DNA from: JAUMXJ01 sp041781135
GTDB taxonomy: Bacteria > Bacillota > Clostridia > Peptostreptococcales > Acidaminobacteraceae
DNA length: 17,053 bases
Assembly: GCA_041781135.1 (NCBI GenBank)
Contig: JBHAZV010000031.1
Location: forward strand, 1 to 17,053
Direction: 5' to 3'
The notes under the pieces were generated by a model that did no database searches, was not told where the DNA came from, and was given only the letters and a program-made list of their open reading frames with translations. A program made the position numbers and the translations under genes. Numbering within the stretch: position 1 is the first letter of the stretch; every line of letters starts with the position of its first letter. Positions 7,881 through 16,179 of the stretch are shown here, in pieces.

Positions 7881-8330
7881 CTAAAAGATCCATATGTTGA
7901 GCGCCGCAGAAACACACAGCCCCAAAATCGAGCCGACAAATACTTCAAGCGGTTCGTGCCCGATAAGTTCCTTAAAGAGTTTTTGATTCATTCCGTTTTT
8001 TATAAGCTCGTCAAACTGCTGATTTAATAATCTCGCATGATGACCCACACTTCGCCTGACATTGCTTGCGTCATGCATCACAATAATCGCAAAAATCACT
8101 GCAAGCGCAAAGATCGTGGAAGAAAAGCCTTCGATATACCCCGTTGCAAAGGCGAGACCACAGACAGTAGACGCATGTGACGACGGCATGCCGCCCGAAC
8201 CGTGAAAGCGTTCAAAACTGAATCGCCCTTCCAGATAAAAAAATATCAAGACCTTTAGCGTCTGCGCCACAAACCAACATATAACTGCGGTAACCAATAC
8301 CCTGTTTGCAAATAAAGCTGATACTCCCAC
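7881..8330 (-). CDS. divergent PAP2 family membrane protein
   Basis: A 149-residue protein of the divergent PAP2 (DUF212, YuiD-like) family. Motifs are GGMPSSH (46-52), MHDASNVRRSVGHHA (85-99) and HEPLEVFVG (125-133), which match the phosphatase-type signature of the family, with hydrophobic segments at about 10-32, 54-84 and 128-149. Activity on lipid phosphates is plausible but unproven; its place between ispA and dxs is common in Clostridia and hints at a link with isoprenoid diphosphates. The GTG start (8328-8330) overlaps the ispA stop by 1 nt and has AGGAAG 9 nt upstream. Confidence 0.88.
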   Translation of the reverse strand: MGVSALFANRVLVTAVICWFVAQTLKVLIFFYLEGRFSFERFHGSGGMPSSHASTVCGLAFATGYIEGFSSTIFALAVIFAIIVMHDASNVRRSVGHHARLLNQQFDELIKNGMNQKLFKELIGHEPLEVFVGSILGLCVSAALNIWIF

Positions 8331-9232
8331 TATTTCTTTCTTCCTATCAATTTGTTTATTTCAATCCCAACCGCATCGAGTCCCAAGTATTGAGTTGCAG
8401 TCAATGCCTGTTTTTGCAATTCGCGCAGGTACTCGGATGTTCGCTCGACACCGAAGATTGCCGGCAGCGTTATTTTTCTTAAACTTCTGTCACGGCCCGT
8501 GCTCTTTCCGGAAATTTCCTTATCAGAATATATATCTATGAGATCGTCTGTGATCTGAAAAATCAAACCTATATTTTCGCCAAGCTGCTCAGCCGCAGCA
8601 ACCGCATGTCTATCAGCGCCGGAAAGAACAGCGCCTGCTACAATAGATGCAGATATCATTTTAGACGTCTTCAAAATATTGATATTTTTAATGCGCTCAA
8701 AATCATTGCCTGTCTGCTCGTAAAATTCGTCACCTTCGTCATCTTCGATATTTTTTATATCATAAGCCTGTCCAAGCACCATCCCCGACGCTCCGGATGC
8801 CCGCGCAATTGCAGAAGCGGCCTGCAAAGTTTCGTTGCAGAGGTCTGTGCTGACAGCTTTTATACATATTTCGTATGCCAGATTCAAAAGTGCATCGCCC
8901 GCAAGAATTGCAAGCGGTTCGCCAAACACCCGATGCGCCGTCGGCTTGCCTCTTCTAAAGTCATCGTCATCCATGCTTGGCAAATCATCGTGTATCAGAG
9001 AATACGTATGAATACATTCTATTGCGCACGCAAACAAATCCACAGACATCCGCCGCTTCGGCGAAACGGCAGACCTGCACATATCGCCAAATGTGTTTAT
9101 CATCAGCATCGGTCTGAAGCGTTTTCCGCCCGCAAAAAGCGAATACGCCATCGCCTCATTAAGCTCGCTCGGCTGAACAAACTCATCAAACACATTCCTC
9201 AGCTTTTTTTCAAACAAAACCTTGTCAAACAT
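8330..9232 (-). CDS. ispA: polyprenyl (farnesyl/geranylgeranyl) diphosphate synthase
   Basis: A 300-residue trans-isoprenyl diphosphate synthase that condenses isopentenyl diphosphate with an allylic diphosphate. The first Asp-rich motif is DDLPSMD (82-88), followed by DFRRGKPTAH, and the second is DDLID (229-233); GGKRFRP (35-41) contacts the diphosphate. Chain length cannot be fixed by eye, but this operon position next to xseB and dxs is typical of farnesyl diphosphate synthase. The start ATG overlaps the xseB stop by 8 nt. It uses the products of the pathway opened by dxs in the same operon. Confidence 0.94.
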   Translation of the reverse strand: MFDKVLFEKKLRNVFDEFVQPSELNEAMAYSLFAGGKRFRPMLMINTFGDMCRSAVSPKRRMSVDLFACAIECIHTYSLIHDDLPSMDDDDFRRGKPTAHRVFGEPLAILAGDALLNLAYEICIKAVSTDLCNETLQAASAIARASGASGMVLGQAYDIKNIEDDEGDEFYEQTGNDFERIKNINILKTSKMISASIVAGAVLSGADRHAVAAAEQLGENIGLIFQITDDLIDIYSDKEISGKSTGRDRSLRKITLPAIFGVERTSEYLRELQKQALTATQYLGLDAVGIEINKLIGRKK

Positions 9233-9416
9233 CCTTGACCTTCTTGCTTATACTATCTATTGTCAGTTTTGATTTCTCGAGTTCTGATCTCAATTCATCC
9301 ATAAGCGCCTGCGCTTTCTCGTAAAGCTCGACAACACTTGAAAGCGGAAGTTCAGAATTGGACAATTCCTCATTAATTTTTTTAAGCTCTTCCAATTTTT
9401 CTTCGTATGTCTTCAT
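9225..9416 (-). CDS. xseB: exodeoxyribonuclease VII small subunit
   Basis: A 63-residue helical protein with the XseB pattern: YEEKLEELKKINEELSNSELPLSSVVELYEKAQ, then a charged helix. Several copies bind one XseA in exonuclease VII, which degrades single-stranded DNA from both ends. The ATG has a strong ribosome binding site (GGAGGT, 5 nt upstream) and overlaps the end of xseA by 35 nt, in another frame. Confidence 0.93.
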   Translation of the reverse strand: MKTYEEKLEELKKINEELSNSELPLSSVVELYEKAQALMDELRSELEKSKLTIDSISKKVKDV

Positions 9417-10593
9417 TTGATACCTCCACTACATCTGCGCTTATATTGCCGTCCTTAGTCATAATTTCGATTCTTTCGCCAGGCTTGACCGCGGCAGCGG
9501 TAACGACCCTGCTGTTCGAATATACAAGAGCATAGCCTCTTTCAAGTATCTTAAAAGGCGACGCCGCTTCGACACGCAGCCCCAAATTTTCAAGGAGCGA
9601 CTGCTTTCGCTCAAAAATCCTGTAGACAGAATCGGATAACCCCGACGCCAAAGCTTCTAAAACTCTTTCTTTAGCGCGTAGCCTTTCTTCGGGACTCACA
9701 AGCTTTATCTTCAAAAATTCGCGTTCGACACCTGCAAGAAAACGATGCGCTTTTTCTGAAATTTCATTCCACTCTGCAACCGCAAAAGCAAAATACATCG
9801 CGCGCGATGAACGGACAGCGACCTCAATCGCCGCATCTGTCGGAGTAATACAGTGCTTGTCGGCGCATCGCTCAGCTATGGAAAGATCGCGTTCATGCCC
9901 TATTGCACATATTACTGGAATGCGAGAATCGTGAATTGCTTCGAAGCAGGCAAGATCGTTGAAAACAGCCAAATCTTCCTTGCCGCCGCCTCCTCTTGTA
10001 AGAACAATAACATCCGCCTCATCCGGCGAACTATTTATGCTGTTTAGGGCTTCCGCAATCTGCAAGGCCGCTTCCTGCCCCTGCACCCTTACATCGTATA
10101 TGCATACGACCGCAACAGAACCCCTGTTTTCAAGAGTCTTACATACGTCGCCGACAGCTGCTCCTTCTTCAGAGGTGACAAGAGCCACTTTTTTAATTAT
10201 TGCAGGAATATTCTTTTTGTTCCGCGGGTCAAAATAACCTTTTTTTTCTAATTCTGCAACTAATTTCTCTAATTTTTCTTTTTCTAAACCGTCGCCGACT
10301 CTGCTGATTTTATTTGCAATAAGCTGATACTTGCCTTTGCCGGTCCATACCGCAACCCTGCCGACCACTTCTACCTGGTCGCCCTGTTTAATATCGCTTA
10401 CGCTCCAATAAACGCACGAAAGTTCTGCGTTTGCGTCCTTCAAGGTAAACCAAGTACTGCTCTTGCCCTGACGACTATAAACCGTTACACCGACTACCTC
10501 TCCGACTACATTTACCGTATGGAGCAAGGGGCTGCTTTCAACAGCCATCTTAACAAGATTGTTTAACTCGGTGACGCTGAGTATTCTCGCCAA
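9382..10593 (-). CDS. xseA: exodeoxyribonuclease VII large subunit
   Basis: Catalytic subunit of exonuclease VII. With the preferred start it is 403 residues, a normal length. An N-terminal OB fold (about 20-95) precedes the catalytic region with RGGGGKEDL (200-208), CAIGHERDLSIAE (229-241) and TPTDAA (250-255), then a long helical coiled region (about 270-340) that binds XseB, and a short beta tail. The open frame begins at TTG 10606-10608 inside the nusB stop region, but a second TTG (10591-10593) gives the family-like ARILSVTELN and has AAGGAG 6 nt upstream, so it is preferred. RGGGG replaces the more usual RGGGS. Confidence 0.95.
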   Translation of the reverse strand: MARILSVTELNNLVKMAVESSPLLHTVNVVGEVVGVTVYSRQGKSSTWFTLKDANAELSCVYWSVSDIKQGDQVEVVGRVAVWTGKGKYQLIANKISRVGDGLEKEKLEKLVAELEKKGYFDPRNKKNIPAIIKKVALVTSEEGAAVGDVCKTLENRGSVAVVCIYDVRVQGQEAALQIAEALNSINSSPDEADVIVLTRGGGGKEDLAVFNDLACFEAIHDSRIPVICAIGHERDLSIAERCADKHCITPTDAAIEVAVRSSRAMYFAFAVAEWNEISEKAHRFLAGVEREFLKIKLVSPEERLRAKERVLEALASGLSDSVYRIFERKQSLLENLGLRVEAASPFKILERGYALVYSNSRVVTAAAVKPGERIEIMTKDGNISADVVEVSNEDIRRKIGRA

Positions 10594-10604
10594 GGCACGC
10601 TCCT

Positions 10605-11054
10605 TCAATCGACATAGTTGGCGAGCAGCCCGTTAATAAACTGCGGCGATTTTTCCTCGCCGTAAATTTTTGCAAGCTCCACCGCTTCATCAACACTGAC
10701 TTTTGCCGGAATATCGTCAAGATAAAGAATCTCGGTGATTGCAACTCTGAGTATAGCCAAATCCGCCAGTGCGATTCTGCTGAATTTCCACCCGCGCAAA
10801 TTACTCTTAATTGCCTCGTCAACACTTTCTTTTTTCGCAACAAAATGACAAAACAATTCTTCAAGATACGGCATATCAAGAGAATCCGAACCCACAGCTC
10901 CATAATGCTTCTGATTCAGTTCTTCGCTGTCATCTTCGTCACACTGCTCCACATAACGAGAAAGTAGCTTCGCATAATCTGAAGTATCACGTAATTCAAG
11001 CTGATACATAATCTGCGTCGCTACATCTCGAGTAAATTTTCGTTGTTTTTTCAT
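10605..11054 (-). CDS. nusB: transcription antitermination factor NusB
   Basis: A 149-residue all-helical protein. The C-terminal half is clearly NusB: FSRIALADLAILRVAITEIL, then IPAKVSVDEAVELAKIYG and PQFINGLLANYVD. NusB binds boxA RNA together with NusE (ribosomal protein S10) in antitermination complexes on rRNA operons. Its ATG overlaps the stop of the Asp23 gene by 1 nt and has no clear ribosome binding site, so translation is probably coupled. The acidic stretch CDEDDSEELN (38-47) in the loop between helices is longer than in short NusB forms. Confidence 0.95.
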   Translation of the reverse strand: MKKQRKFTRDVATQIMYQLELRDTSDYAKLLSRYVEQCDEDDSEELNQKHYGAVGSDSLDMPYLEELFCHFVAKKESVDEAIKSNLRGWKFSRIALADLAILRVAITEILYLDDIPAKVSVDEAVELAKIYGEEKSPQFINGLLANYVD

Positions 11055-11410
11055 TACTTAATTTTGAAGTTTATCGCCTGTACATTAACATTTACGCTGT
11101 ACACATTTGCGGCGGTCATGCTCTCCACCGCTTCCTTTACAGCGCACTGAACCCGTGCTGCAATGGCGTACATATCTGTTCCAAAATCGACAATGATATC
11201 TATATCAATATCAATTCCGTGCTCTGCAATCGCCACACTAACCCCTTTGCCGACGTTCTTAATGCCGAAAAATTCAAACATTTCCTCGGAAAAAGAGCCA
11301 TGAAGCTCAGCTACTCCCTTTACTTCACTTGCGGCAATTGAAGCGATTACTCCGATAACTTCTTCGGAAATATGCACCGCGCCTGAATCAAAGACACCTA
11401 ACTCCGCCAT
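11054..11410 (-). CDS. yqhY: Asp23/Gls24 family envelope stress protein (YqhY-like)
   Basis: A 118-residue Asp23/Gls24 protein: ISEEVIGVIASIAASEVKGVAEL (14-36) followed by GVSVAIAEHGIDIDIDIIVDFGTD and VQCAVKEAVESMT. Members are abundant cytoplasmic or membrane-associated proteins tied to envelope stress; YqhY of Bacillus sits in the same place upstream of nusB and is linked to lipid synthesis. The ATG is 3 nt after the stop of the upstream gene. In spore-formers of this lineage the spoIIIA genes usually lie between these two genes; here they do not. Confidence 0.9.
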   Translation of the reverse strand: MAELGVFDSGAVHISEEVIGVIASIAASEVKGVAELHGSFSEEMFEFFGIKNVGKGVSVAIAEHGIDIDIDIIVDFGTDMYAIAARVQCAVKEAVESMTAANVYSVNVNVQAINFKIK

Positions 11411-11413
11411 ACT

Positions 11414-11764
11414 CTATTCTGCCGAGCAGCCGCATTCACAATGTTCGTCATCGTGATCATCACAATCGCAGCAATCTTCGCAATCACAGCAATCATCATA
11501 ATCATCGAAATCTTCGAGTTCAAACTCTTCCTCGATAAAATCTTCGAGTGCTTCTAAGTCATCATCTACAGAAGCGATATATTCGTCAAGTTCATCAAGG
11601 GAATCATTGATCTCGTCAACTTCGTCGTACACGTACTCAAACTCTTCAGCAACAGACTCCAAAGCCTCGATTATGCTGTAAAGAATCTTTCCTTCCTTTG
11701 ATTCTCCGTCCAGCTTAAGACCTTCTGCAAGTCCTTTGATGTAAGCTATTTTTTCATTTAACAT
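11414..11764 (-). CDS. CD1247-type acidic protein with Cys-rich tail
   Basis: A 116-residue protein. Residues 1-40 (EKIAYIKGLAEGLKL, then KEGKILYSIIEALESVAEE) match the CD1247 N-terminal domain found in Clostridia next to efp. Residues 40-88 form a strongly acidic helix rich in Asp and Glu. The last 26 residues hold nine Cys (92, 93, 95, 98, 99, 101, 109, 111, 113) and two His (104, 108) spaced by Asp/Glu, a likely metal-binding tail in place of the ordinary zinc ribbon I would expect. The function of the family is not known. The ATG has a strong ribosome binding site (AGGAGG, 7 nt upstream), and efp ends 30 nt before it. Confidence 0.85.
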   Translation of the reverse strand: MLNEKIAYIKGLAEGLKLDGESKEGKILYSIIEALESVAEEFEYVYDEVDEINDSLDELDEYIASVDDDLEALEDFIEEEFELEDFDDYDDCCDCEDCCDCDDHDDEHCECGCSAE

Positions 11765-11794
11765 ATTTGTTCCTCCTGTATATTTTTCGCGCCG

Positions 11795-12352
11795 TTATGC
11801 CCTTGAAAGGTACTCACCGGAACGCGTATCTATTTTTATTTTATCGCCTTCGTTGACAAAAAGCGGAACCTGAATCTCGGCACCAGTTTCTACCTTTACC
11901 CTCTTTGTCGCATTGGTAGCCGTATTGCCTTTGACGCTCGGTTCAGATTCTACAACTTCAAGCACGACAAAATTCGGCGGCTCAACCATAAATACATTGC
12001 CCTTATAAAACTTAAGAGTCGCTTTATCGTTTTCTCTGAGATATAGCACCGCATCTTCAACCTGTTCTTTTTGAAGCGGAATCTGGTCGTATGTTTCTCC
12101 ATCCATAAAATAGTAGAAGTCACCTTCATTGTAGAGATACTCCATCTCCTTGGTTTCGATGTGCGCCTTTTCAAATTTTTCGGACGGATTGAATGTCTGC
12201 TCTCTGATAATGCCGGAAATCAAGCTCTTGTAAGTTGTCCTTACAAATGCTGCACCTTTGCCGGGTTTAACATGCTGAAAATCAACGATTACATATGGTT
12301 CCCCATCCATCTCGAACGTAATTCCCTTTCTGAAATCACTTGCTGTTATCAT
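11795..12352 (-). CDS. efp: elongation factor P
   Basis: EF-P enters the E site of stalled ribosomes and helps form peptide bonds at consecutive prolines. The 185 residues are standard, with an N-terminal KOW-like domain and two OB domains. The loop PGKGAAFVR (30-38) places Lys32 where EF-P is modified in many bacteria, and the C-terminus GDKIKIDTRSGEYLSR is the family signature. The ribosome binding site GGAGGAGG lies 5 nt before the ATG. The 21-nt gap to the MetRS-like gene contains TATAAT, so a weak extra promoter cannot be excluded. No EF-P modifying enzyme is in the window. Confidence 0.97.
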   Translation of the reverse strand: MITASDFRKGITFEMDGEPYVIVDFQHVKPGKGAAFVRTTYKSLISGIIREQTFNPSEKFEKAHIETKEMEYLYNEGDFYYFMDGETYDQIPLQKEQVEDAVLYLRENDKATLKFYKGNVFMVEPPNFVVLEVVESEPSVKGNTATNATKRVKVETGAEIQVPLFVNEGDKIKIDTRSGEYLSRA

Positions 12353-12373
12353 ATTGCCTCCTCCGCAATTATA

Positions 12374-14350
12374 TCATATATTGTCCTGCTCCGAAAGCTG
12401 GCTTTTGTGCTTTTTATAGAAATCATATTTTGGCGGAATAGATTCAATTGTATGCACGCTCGGATTTTCCATATACGCTTCTATTGGCTCAAATACATAT
12501 TCCCATGACCAAAGCTTCTCATTCAAATTCATCATTTTTCTGATATTTTCGGCAGATATCGGAGTTATTGGATGCAGCAGAAGCGCCGCGACCTTTGAAG
12601 CGTAGAAGCAATCGGCAAGTGCCTGCCTATACCCCTCGGCACTTTCTGCGCCTGCCGAATTCTTTGCCCAATGTTTACTGATTTTTCTAATAAAATCATC
12701 AACAGCATAAATGACAAGATGAAACTCTTTGCGAGCCATATTCTTTTCGTATTCGAGCGCAGCTTTTTCAACTATAGCGCGAATTTCATCAGACGGAGCA
12801 ACCGCAGGGATTTTAGCATCGAAAAACCTCTGAGACGTATAAAAACATGACCTCAGTATTCTGTTAAAAACATTCGTAAGAAGGTTTCCGTCTTTAAGCA
12901 CAGGATCCTCTGCGCTCGCACTTTCATCATCACCTGCTGCAAACGCTTTCGGATTAAATGATGCTGATTTTTTGGAAAGACCAAGACTCAAAAAATGCAT
13001 CCTAAGCTGATCCACAGTGTATTTTTCGAGCAATTCTATTGCCATCGGAGGTTTTACTGCACCTGATGACGAAGCCTTGCTTCCCATATATTGTAAATGA
13101 GCATTAGAGACAAGCATCGGATAATCGCCGCCCTCAAGGTACCGGTCGTCGTCTGGCATGATTCCAAGATACGCCATCTTTAGACCCATTTCAGCAATAC
13201 CGTAAAAATACACATTATCTTCCCCAATAACCTGATACTGCTCAGCTTCTTCAGAGAGCCACCATTTACGCCAATCCTGTTCTTTTTCCGGAGCATTGAG
13301 AAGGTGTGTCTTTGTAAAAGAAACAGGCGCCCAAAGCGATTCCGGCCAAACCCAGAAAGTGAGCCCCTTCAAATCCTCGGTGTCCGGGACCGGAACTCCC
13401 CATTCGACATTTCCGGTGAGTCTAAATGGAACCAATGTCTTGCCTGTTCTGAATTTTACGCCAAAGGCAGCGAGTTCCGCTCTCGCTTTGTCGCGTTGTT
13501 CAAGATTGTCATATTCATAGACTACGCTGCTTGACTTGCCATCGTCTGCAATTCTCAAAGCGCTGACTCCACCCTGAGGCAGGTTCTCGTGATCCTTTCG
13601 ATTTACATATATGCACGGTTTTTTCAAAAATTCCTTTATGGATGAATACACGTTCTCGCGAATCCGTTTTTCTTTTTTTAATTTTTCGATCATATCCGCG
13701 AGTTTTTCGATATATTCATCAAGTATAAAGTACCAATTTGTAACATTGCGAAGCTCCGGCGTCTTTCCTGATAGTATTGAAACCGGCTCAATCAGCTCTT
13801 CAGGAAGATACTGATGTCCCATATCACATTCATCTGCATATCCCTTTTCCGAACGGCAGCCTTCAACAGGACATTTTCCAACTACCTGTCTGCCGTTAAG
13901 ATATACGTTTTTATCAGAATCGAAAAATTGCAGAGTGCCCATTTTTCTCAAAACGCCGTTTTTATAAAGAATCTCAAACAATTCCTTCGAAACCTCTGCG
14001 TGGATTCTGCCGCTTTCTCCAAAAGCTGACGCCGCAAAAAGGCTTGGCTCAATCTGATAAGCCGCAAGCACCTCCTTTTGAAGCTTGCAAAAACCTTCGA
14101 CATATTCAGATATCGTTACAGGATTTTCCAAAGAGGCGGCGTATTTTTCATAACTGGCAACTATCGGCGAGCCGTAACAATCTGTTCCTGAAACAAACAC
14201 CACATTCTCGCGCCCAATCCTGTCCTGAAGAAATCTATATAGTGTATCAGCATGCACAAATACCCCGCCTATATGTCCAAAATGCATGGACTTGTTGCCA
14301 TAAGGCATTCCGGCCGTTATAACTGCCCTTTTAGGAAACTTAGGTCTCAT
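12374..14350 (-). CDS. divergent methionyl-tRNA synthetase-like class I tRNA ligase
   Basis: A 658-residue protein built like bacterial MetRS. It has the HIGH-type motif HFGH (23-26) after AGMPYGNKSM, SGTDCYGSPI (54-63), a zinc-knuckle region with Cys160, Cys165, Cys175 and His179, LIEPVSILSGKTPELRNV (186-203) and a C-terminal helical anticodon-type domain (about 480-620). The place of KMSKS reads YMGSKASSSG (421-430), and the usual WP/FH elements of the methionine site are changed. No C-terminal OB (tRNA-binding) domain follows. It may be the sole divergent MetRS of the cell or a paralogue with another role; I therefore give no symbol. The ATG overlaps the helicase stop by 4 nt, and efp follows 21 nt after. 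Confidence 0.85.
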   Translation of the reverse strand: MRPKFPKRAVITAGMPYGNKSMHFGHIGGVFVHADTLYRFLQDRIGRENVVFVSGTDCYGSPIVASYEKYAASLENPVTISEYVEGFCKLQKEVLAAYQIEPSLFAASAFGESGRIHAEVSKELFEILYKNGVLRKMGTLQFFDSDKNVYLNGRQVVGKCPVEGCRSEKGYADECDMGHQYLPEELIEPVSILSGKTPELRNVTNWYFILDEYIEKLADMIEKLKKEKRIRENVYSSIKEFLKKPCIYVNRKDHENLPQGGVSALRIADDGKSSSVVYEYDNLEQRDKARAELAAFGVKFRTGKTLVPFRLTGNVEWGVPVPDTEDLKGLTFWVWPESLWAPVSFTKTHLLNAPEKEQDWRKWWLSEEAEQYQVIGEDNVYFYGIAEMGLKMAYLGIMPDDDRYLEGGDYPMLVSNAHLQYMGSKASSSGAVKPPMAIELLEKYTVDQLRMHFLSLGLSKKSASFNPKAFAAGDDESASAEDPVLKDGNLLTNVFNRILRSCFYTSQRFFDAKIPAVAPSDEIRAIVEKAALEYEKNMARKEFHLVIYAVDDFIRKISKHWAKNSAGAESAEGYRQALADCFYASKVAALLLHPITPISAENIRKMMNLNEKLWSWEYVFEPIEAYMENPSVHTIESIPPKYDFYKKHKSQLSEQDNI

Positions 14351-16002
14351 TTTTTCTCCTTTCTTTTGAAAATACGCAAAACCTTCTTGATAATTCCCTC
14401 TTTTTTTGGTGCTGCAACGCCTGCCGCCGCAATCACTTTAGTATCTTCGGCAAAGTTTTTGGCGGATTTGCTCATAGAGCTATCGACAAATTCTCGCTCC
14501 GCTTTTTCGGCTCGCATTGCACCGCCGCGCGCCGAAAATTTCGCTCCGTCAGCTTGTTTGCCGTTATATACCATTCCTTCAAAACGTGCGGAATCACCGA
14601 CGCGTTTTTTCCTGCCTTTCTTTTTGCCGGCGCCTTGCCCAGCAGCCCGCTTGCTGTCGCCGTTTGCTTTCTGTTCGTCGGCAACTATTATCGCCTTGCC
14701 CTCGCGAGGTCTGCCCGGATCATAATCATCAATTTCTCTGAAGCCTACCCCGTAAACATTGTTTGATTCACCGGATTTTGAGCCACGTTTTTTATTAGCC
14801 TTACCGATACTTTGCGAGGATTCCGGCAGCGGCAATTCCTCTATCATTACTCCGGCGTGCTCCTCTATTGTATACAATTGAAACAGTTCTCCATCCGAAA
14901 CAAACGACAGCGCCAATCCTCTCTTGCCAGCCCTTCCTGTCCTGCCTATTCTATGAATATAAGAGTCTTTTTCTATCGGCAGATTATAGTTTATAACCAA
15001 TTCGAGATCTTCAATATGCAGCCCGCGCGCTGCGACGTCCGTAGCAACAAGCACTCTGAATTCGCCATTCTTAAATTGATTCAGAAACTTAAGACGCAAT
15101 GTCTGCGAATTAGCTCCATGAATTGATTTTGCAGTTATTCCGCGCCCGCACAAAAAATCTGTAACCCTGTCTACTTCGAACCTTGTGTTGCAAAAAACTA
15201 TGCAGCTTGCGGGGTTATAGTGCCGCAAAACATCGTAAAGACGCGTACGCTTTTCGTTTTTTGCGACGAGGTAATGATACTGTGTCACTTCCTCTACCGT
15301 CTTTACATCAGAACTTAGCTCTATTATTACCGGATCATTCAGATATTTTGTACTGAGCGCCTTGATTTCATCCGGAATAGTTGCTGAAAAAAGATATGTA
15401 GTCCGCTGTTTGGATGTGCGGCCAATAATCTTATCCACCTGTGAAATGAAACCCATATCGAGCATTCTGTCCGCTTCATCTAAAACGACAATATCAAACT
15501 CCGCAGGATCGAAACTCCCCTGCTCCATGTGATCCAGCACCCTGCCCGGTGTACCGACAAGAATATCGAAGCCCTTTTCAAACTTGGCAAATTCAACATT
15601 CATGCTGTGCTTGCCGTAAACTACAACACTTTTTATTTTTTCATATTTGCCAATCTTTGAAATCTCCGCCTCGACCTGTACCGCCAATTCGCGCGTCGGG
15701 GAAAGCACAAGGCAGCGCTTTGCGCCGCCGTTCCTGATCAACTGTACTGACGGAATGCCAAACGACGCAGTCTTGCCGGAACCGGTTCTCGAAAGAACTA
15801 TCAAATCCCGCTTCTCAAGCGCTGGACCAATTGTCATGCTCTGAACCGGAGTAGGACTTTCGTAGCCCATCTCCGCAAGCCCTCGCACAATGCTGCCCGA
15901 AAGCTCAAAATCTGAAAAATGCCGGTATTGCTCGTTCCGCTCGACAACTTGTTCCTCGACAAATTGTTCTACTGTATCTTTTTCTTGTATATTGCTGCTC
16001 AT
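14347..16002 (-). CDS. DEAD-box ATP-dependent RNA helicase
   Basis: A 551-residue RNA helicase. Core motifs: Q motif (F29 and TPVQ 51-54), Walker A SRTGSGKT (71-78, Ser in place of the usual Ala), PTRELA (102-107), TPGR (151-154), DEAD (175-178), SAT (206-208), VLVATDVAARGLHI (317-330) and HRIGRTGRAG (350-359). The core ends near residue 395; the last 155 residues are a Lys/Arg/Gly-rich tail ending in KKVLRIFKRKEKK, suited to RNA binding. Such helicases act in ribosome assembly, mRNA decay or cold adaptation; the exact one is not clear. It is the first gene of the long operon, with two promoters upstream. The ATG has GAGGG close upstream. Confidence 0.93.
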   Translation of the reverse strand: MSSNIQEKDTVEQFVEEQVVERNEQYRHFSDFELSGSIVRGLAEMGYESPTPVQSMTIGPALEKRDLIVLSRTGSGKTASFGIPSVQLIRNGGAKRCLVLSPTRELAVQVEAEISKIGKYEKIKSVVVYGKHSMNVEFAKFEKGFDILVGTPGRVLDHMEQGSFDPAEFDIVVLDEADRMLDMGFISQVDKIIGRTSKQRTTYLFSATIPDEIKALSTKYLNDPVIIELSSDVKTVEEVTQYHYLVAKNEKRTRLYDVLRHYNPASCIVFCNTRFEVDRVTDFLCGRGITAKSIHGANSQTLRLKFLNQFKNGEFRVLVATDVAARGLHIEDLELVINYNLPIEKDSYIHRIGRTGRAGKRGLALSFVSDGELFQLYTIEEHAGVMIEELPLPESSQSIGKANKKRGSKSGESNNVYGVGFREIDDYDPGRPREGKAIIVADEQKANGDSKRAAGQGAGKKKGRKKRVGDSARFEGMVYNGKQADGAKFSARGGAMRAEKAEREFVDSSMSKSAKNFAEDTKVIAAAGVAAPKKEGIIKKVLRIFKRKEKK

Positions 16003-16057
16003 ATCCCTCTGTAATCTCTCCGATGCAAAAACAAGACAACTTTTACACCGCTTAGCT

Positions 16058-16086
16058 ATTTAATCAAAGTTACACGACTTTGTCAA
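16058..16086 (-). promoter_or_regulatory. proximal promoter of the helicase operon
   Basis: Minus strand: TTGACA (16081-16086), a 17-nt spacer and TTAAAT (16058-16063), about 55 nt before the helicase start. The -35 is perfect and the -10 matches in four of six positions. Confidence 0.6.
16065..16082. repeat. palindrome in the proximal promoter spacer
   Basis: CAAAGT (16065-16070) and ACTTTG (16077-16082) are perfect inverted arms around 6 nt. They lie between the -35 and -10 and touch the -35, the place of a repressor operator. Confidence 0.35.
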
Positions 16087-16179
16087 TCCAACGCAATTGC
16101 GCTTGCATTTGCATTTATTAAGCCCAAGCGGATCCCATACATACACCGCGCCAACAGGAGACACTTCATTTCATGGATT

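Noticed and set aside
12353..12373. TATAAT in the gap before efp as a promoter
   Set aside because: No acceptable -35 at the right distance; more likely chance in an AT-rich junction.
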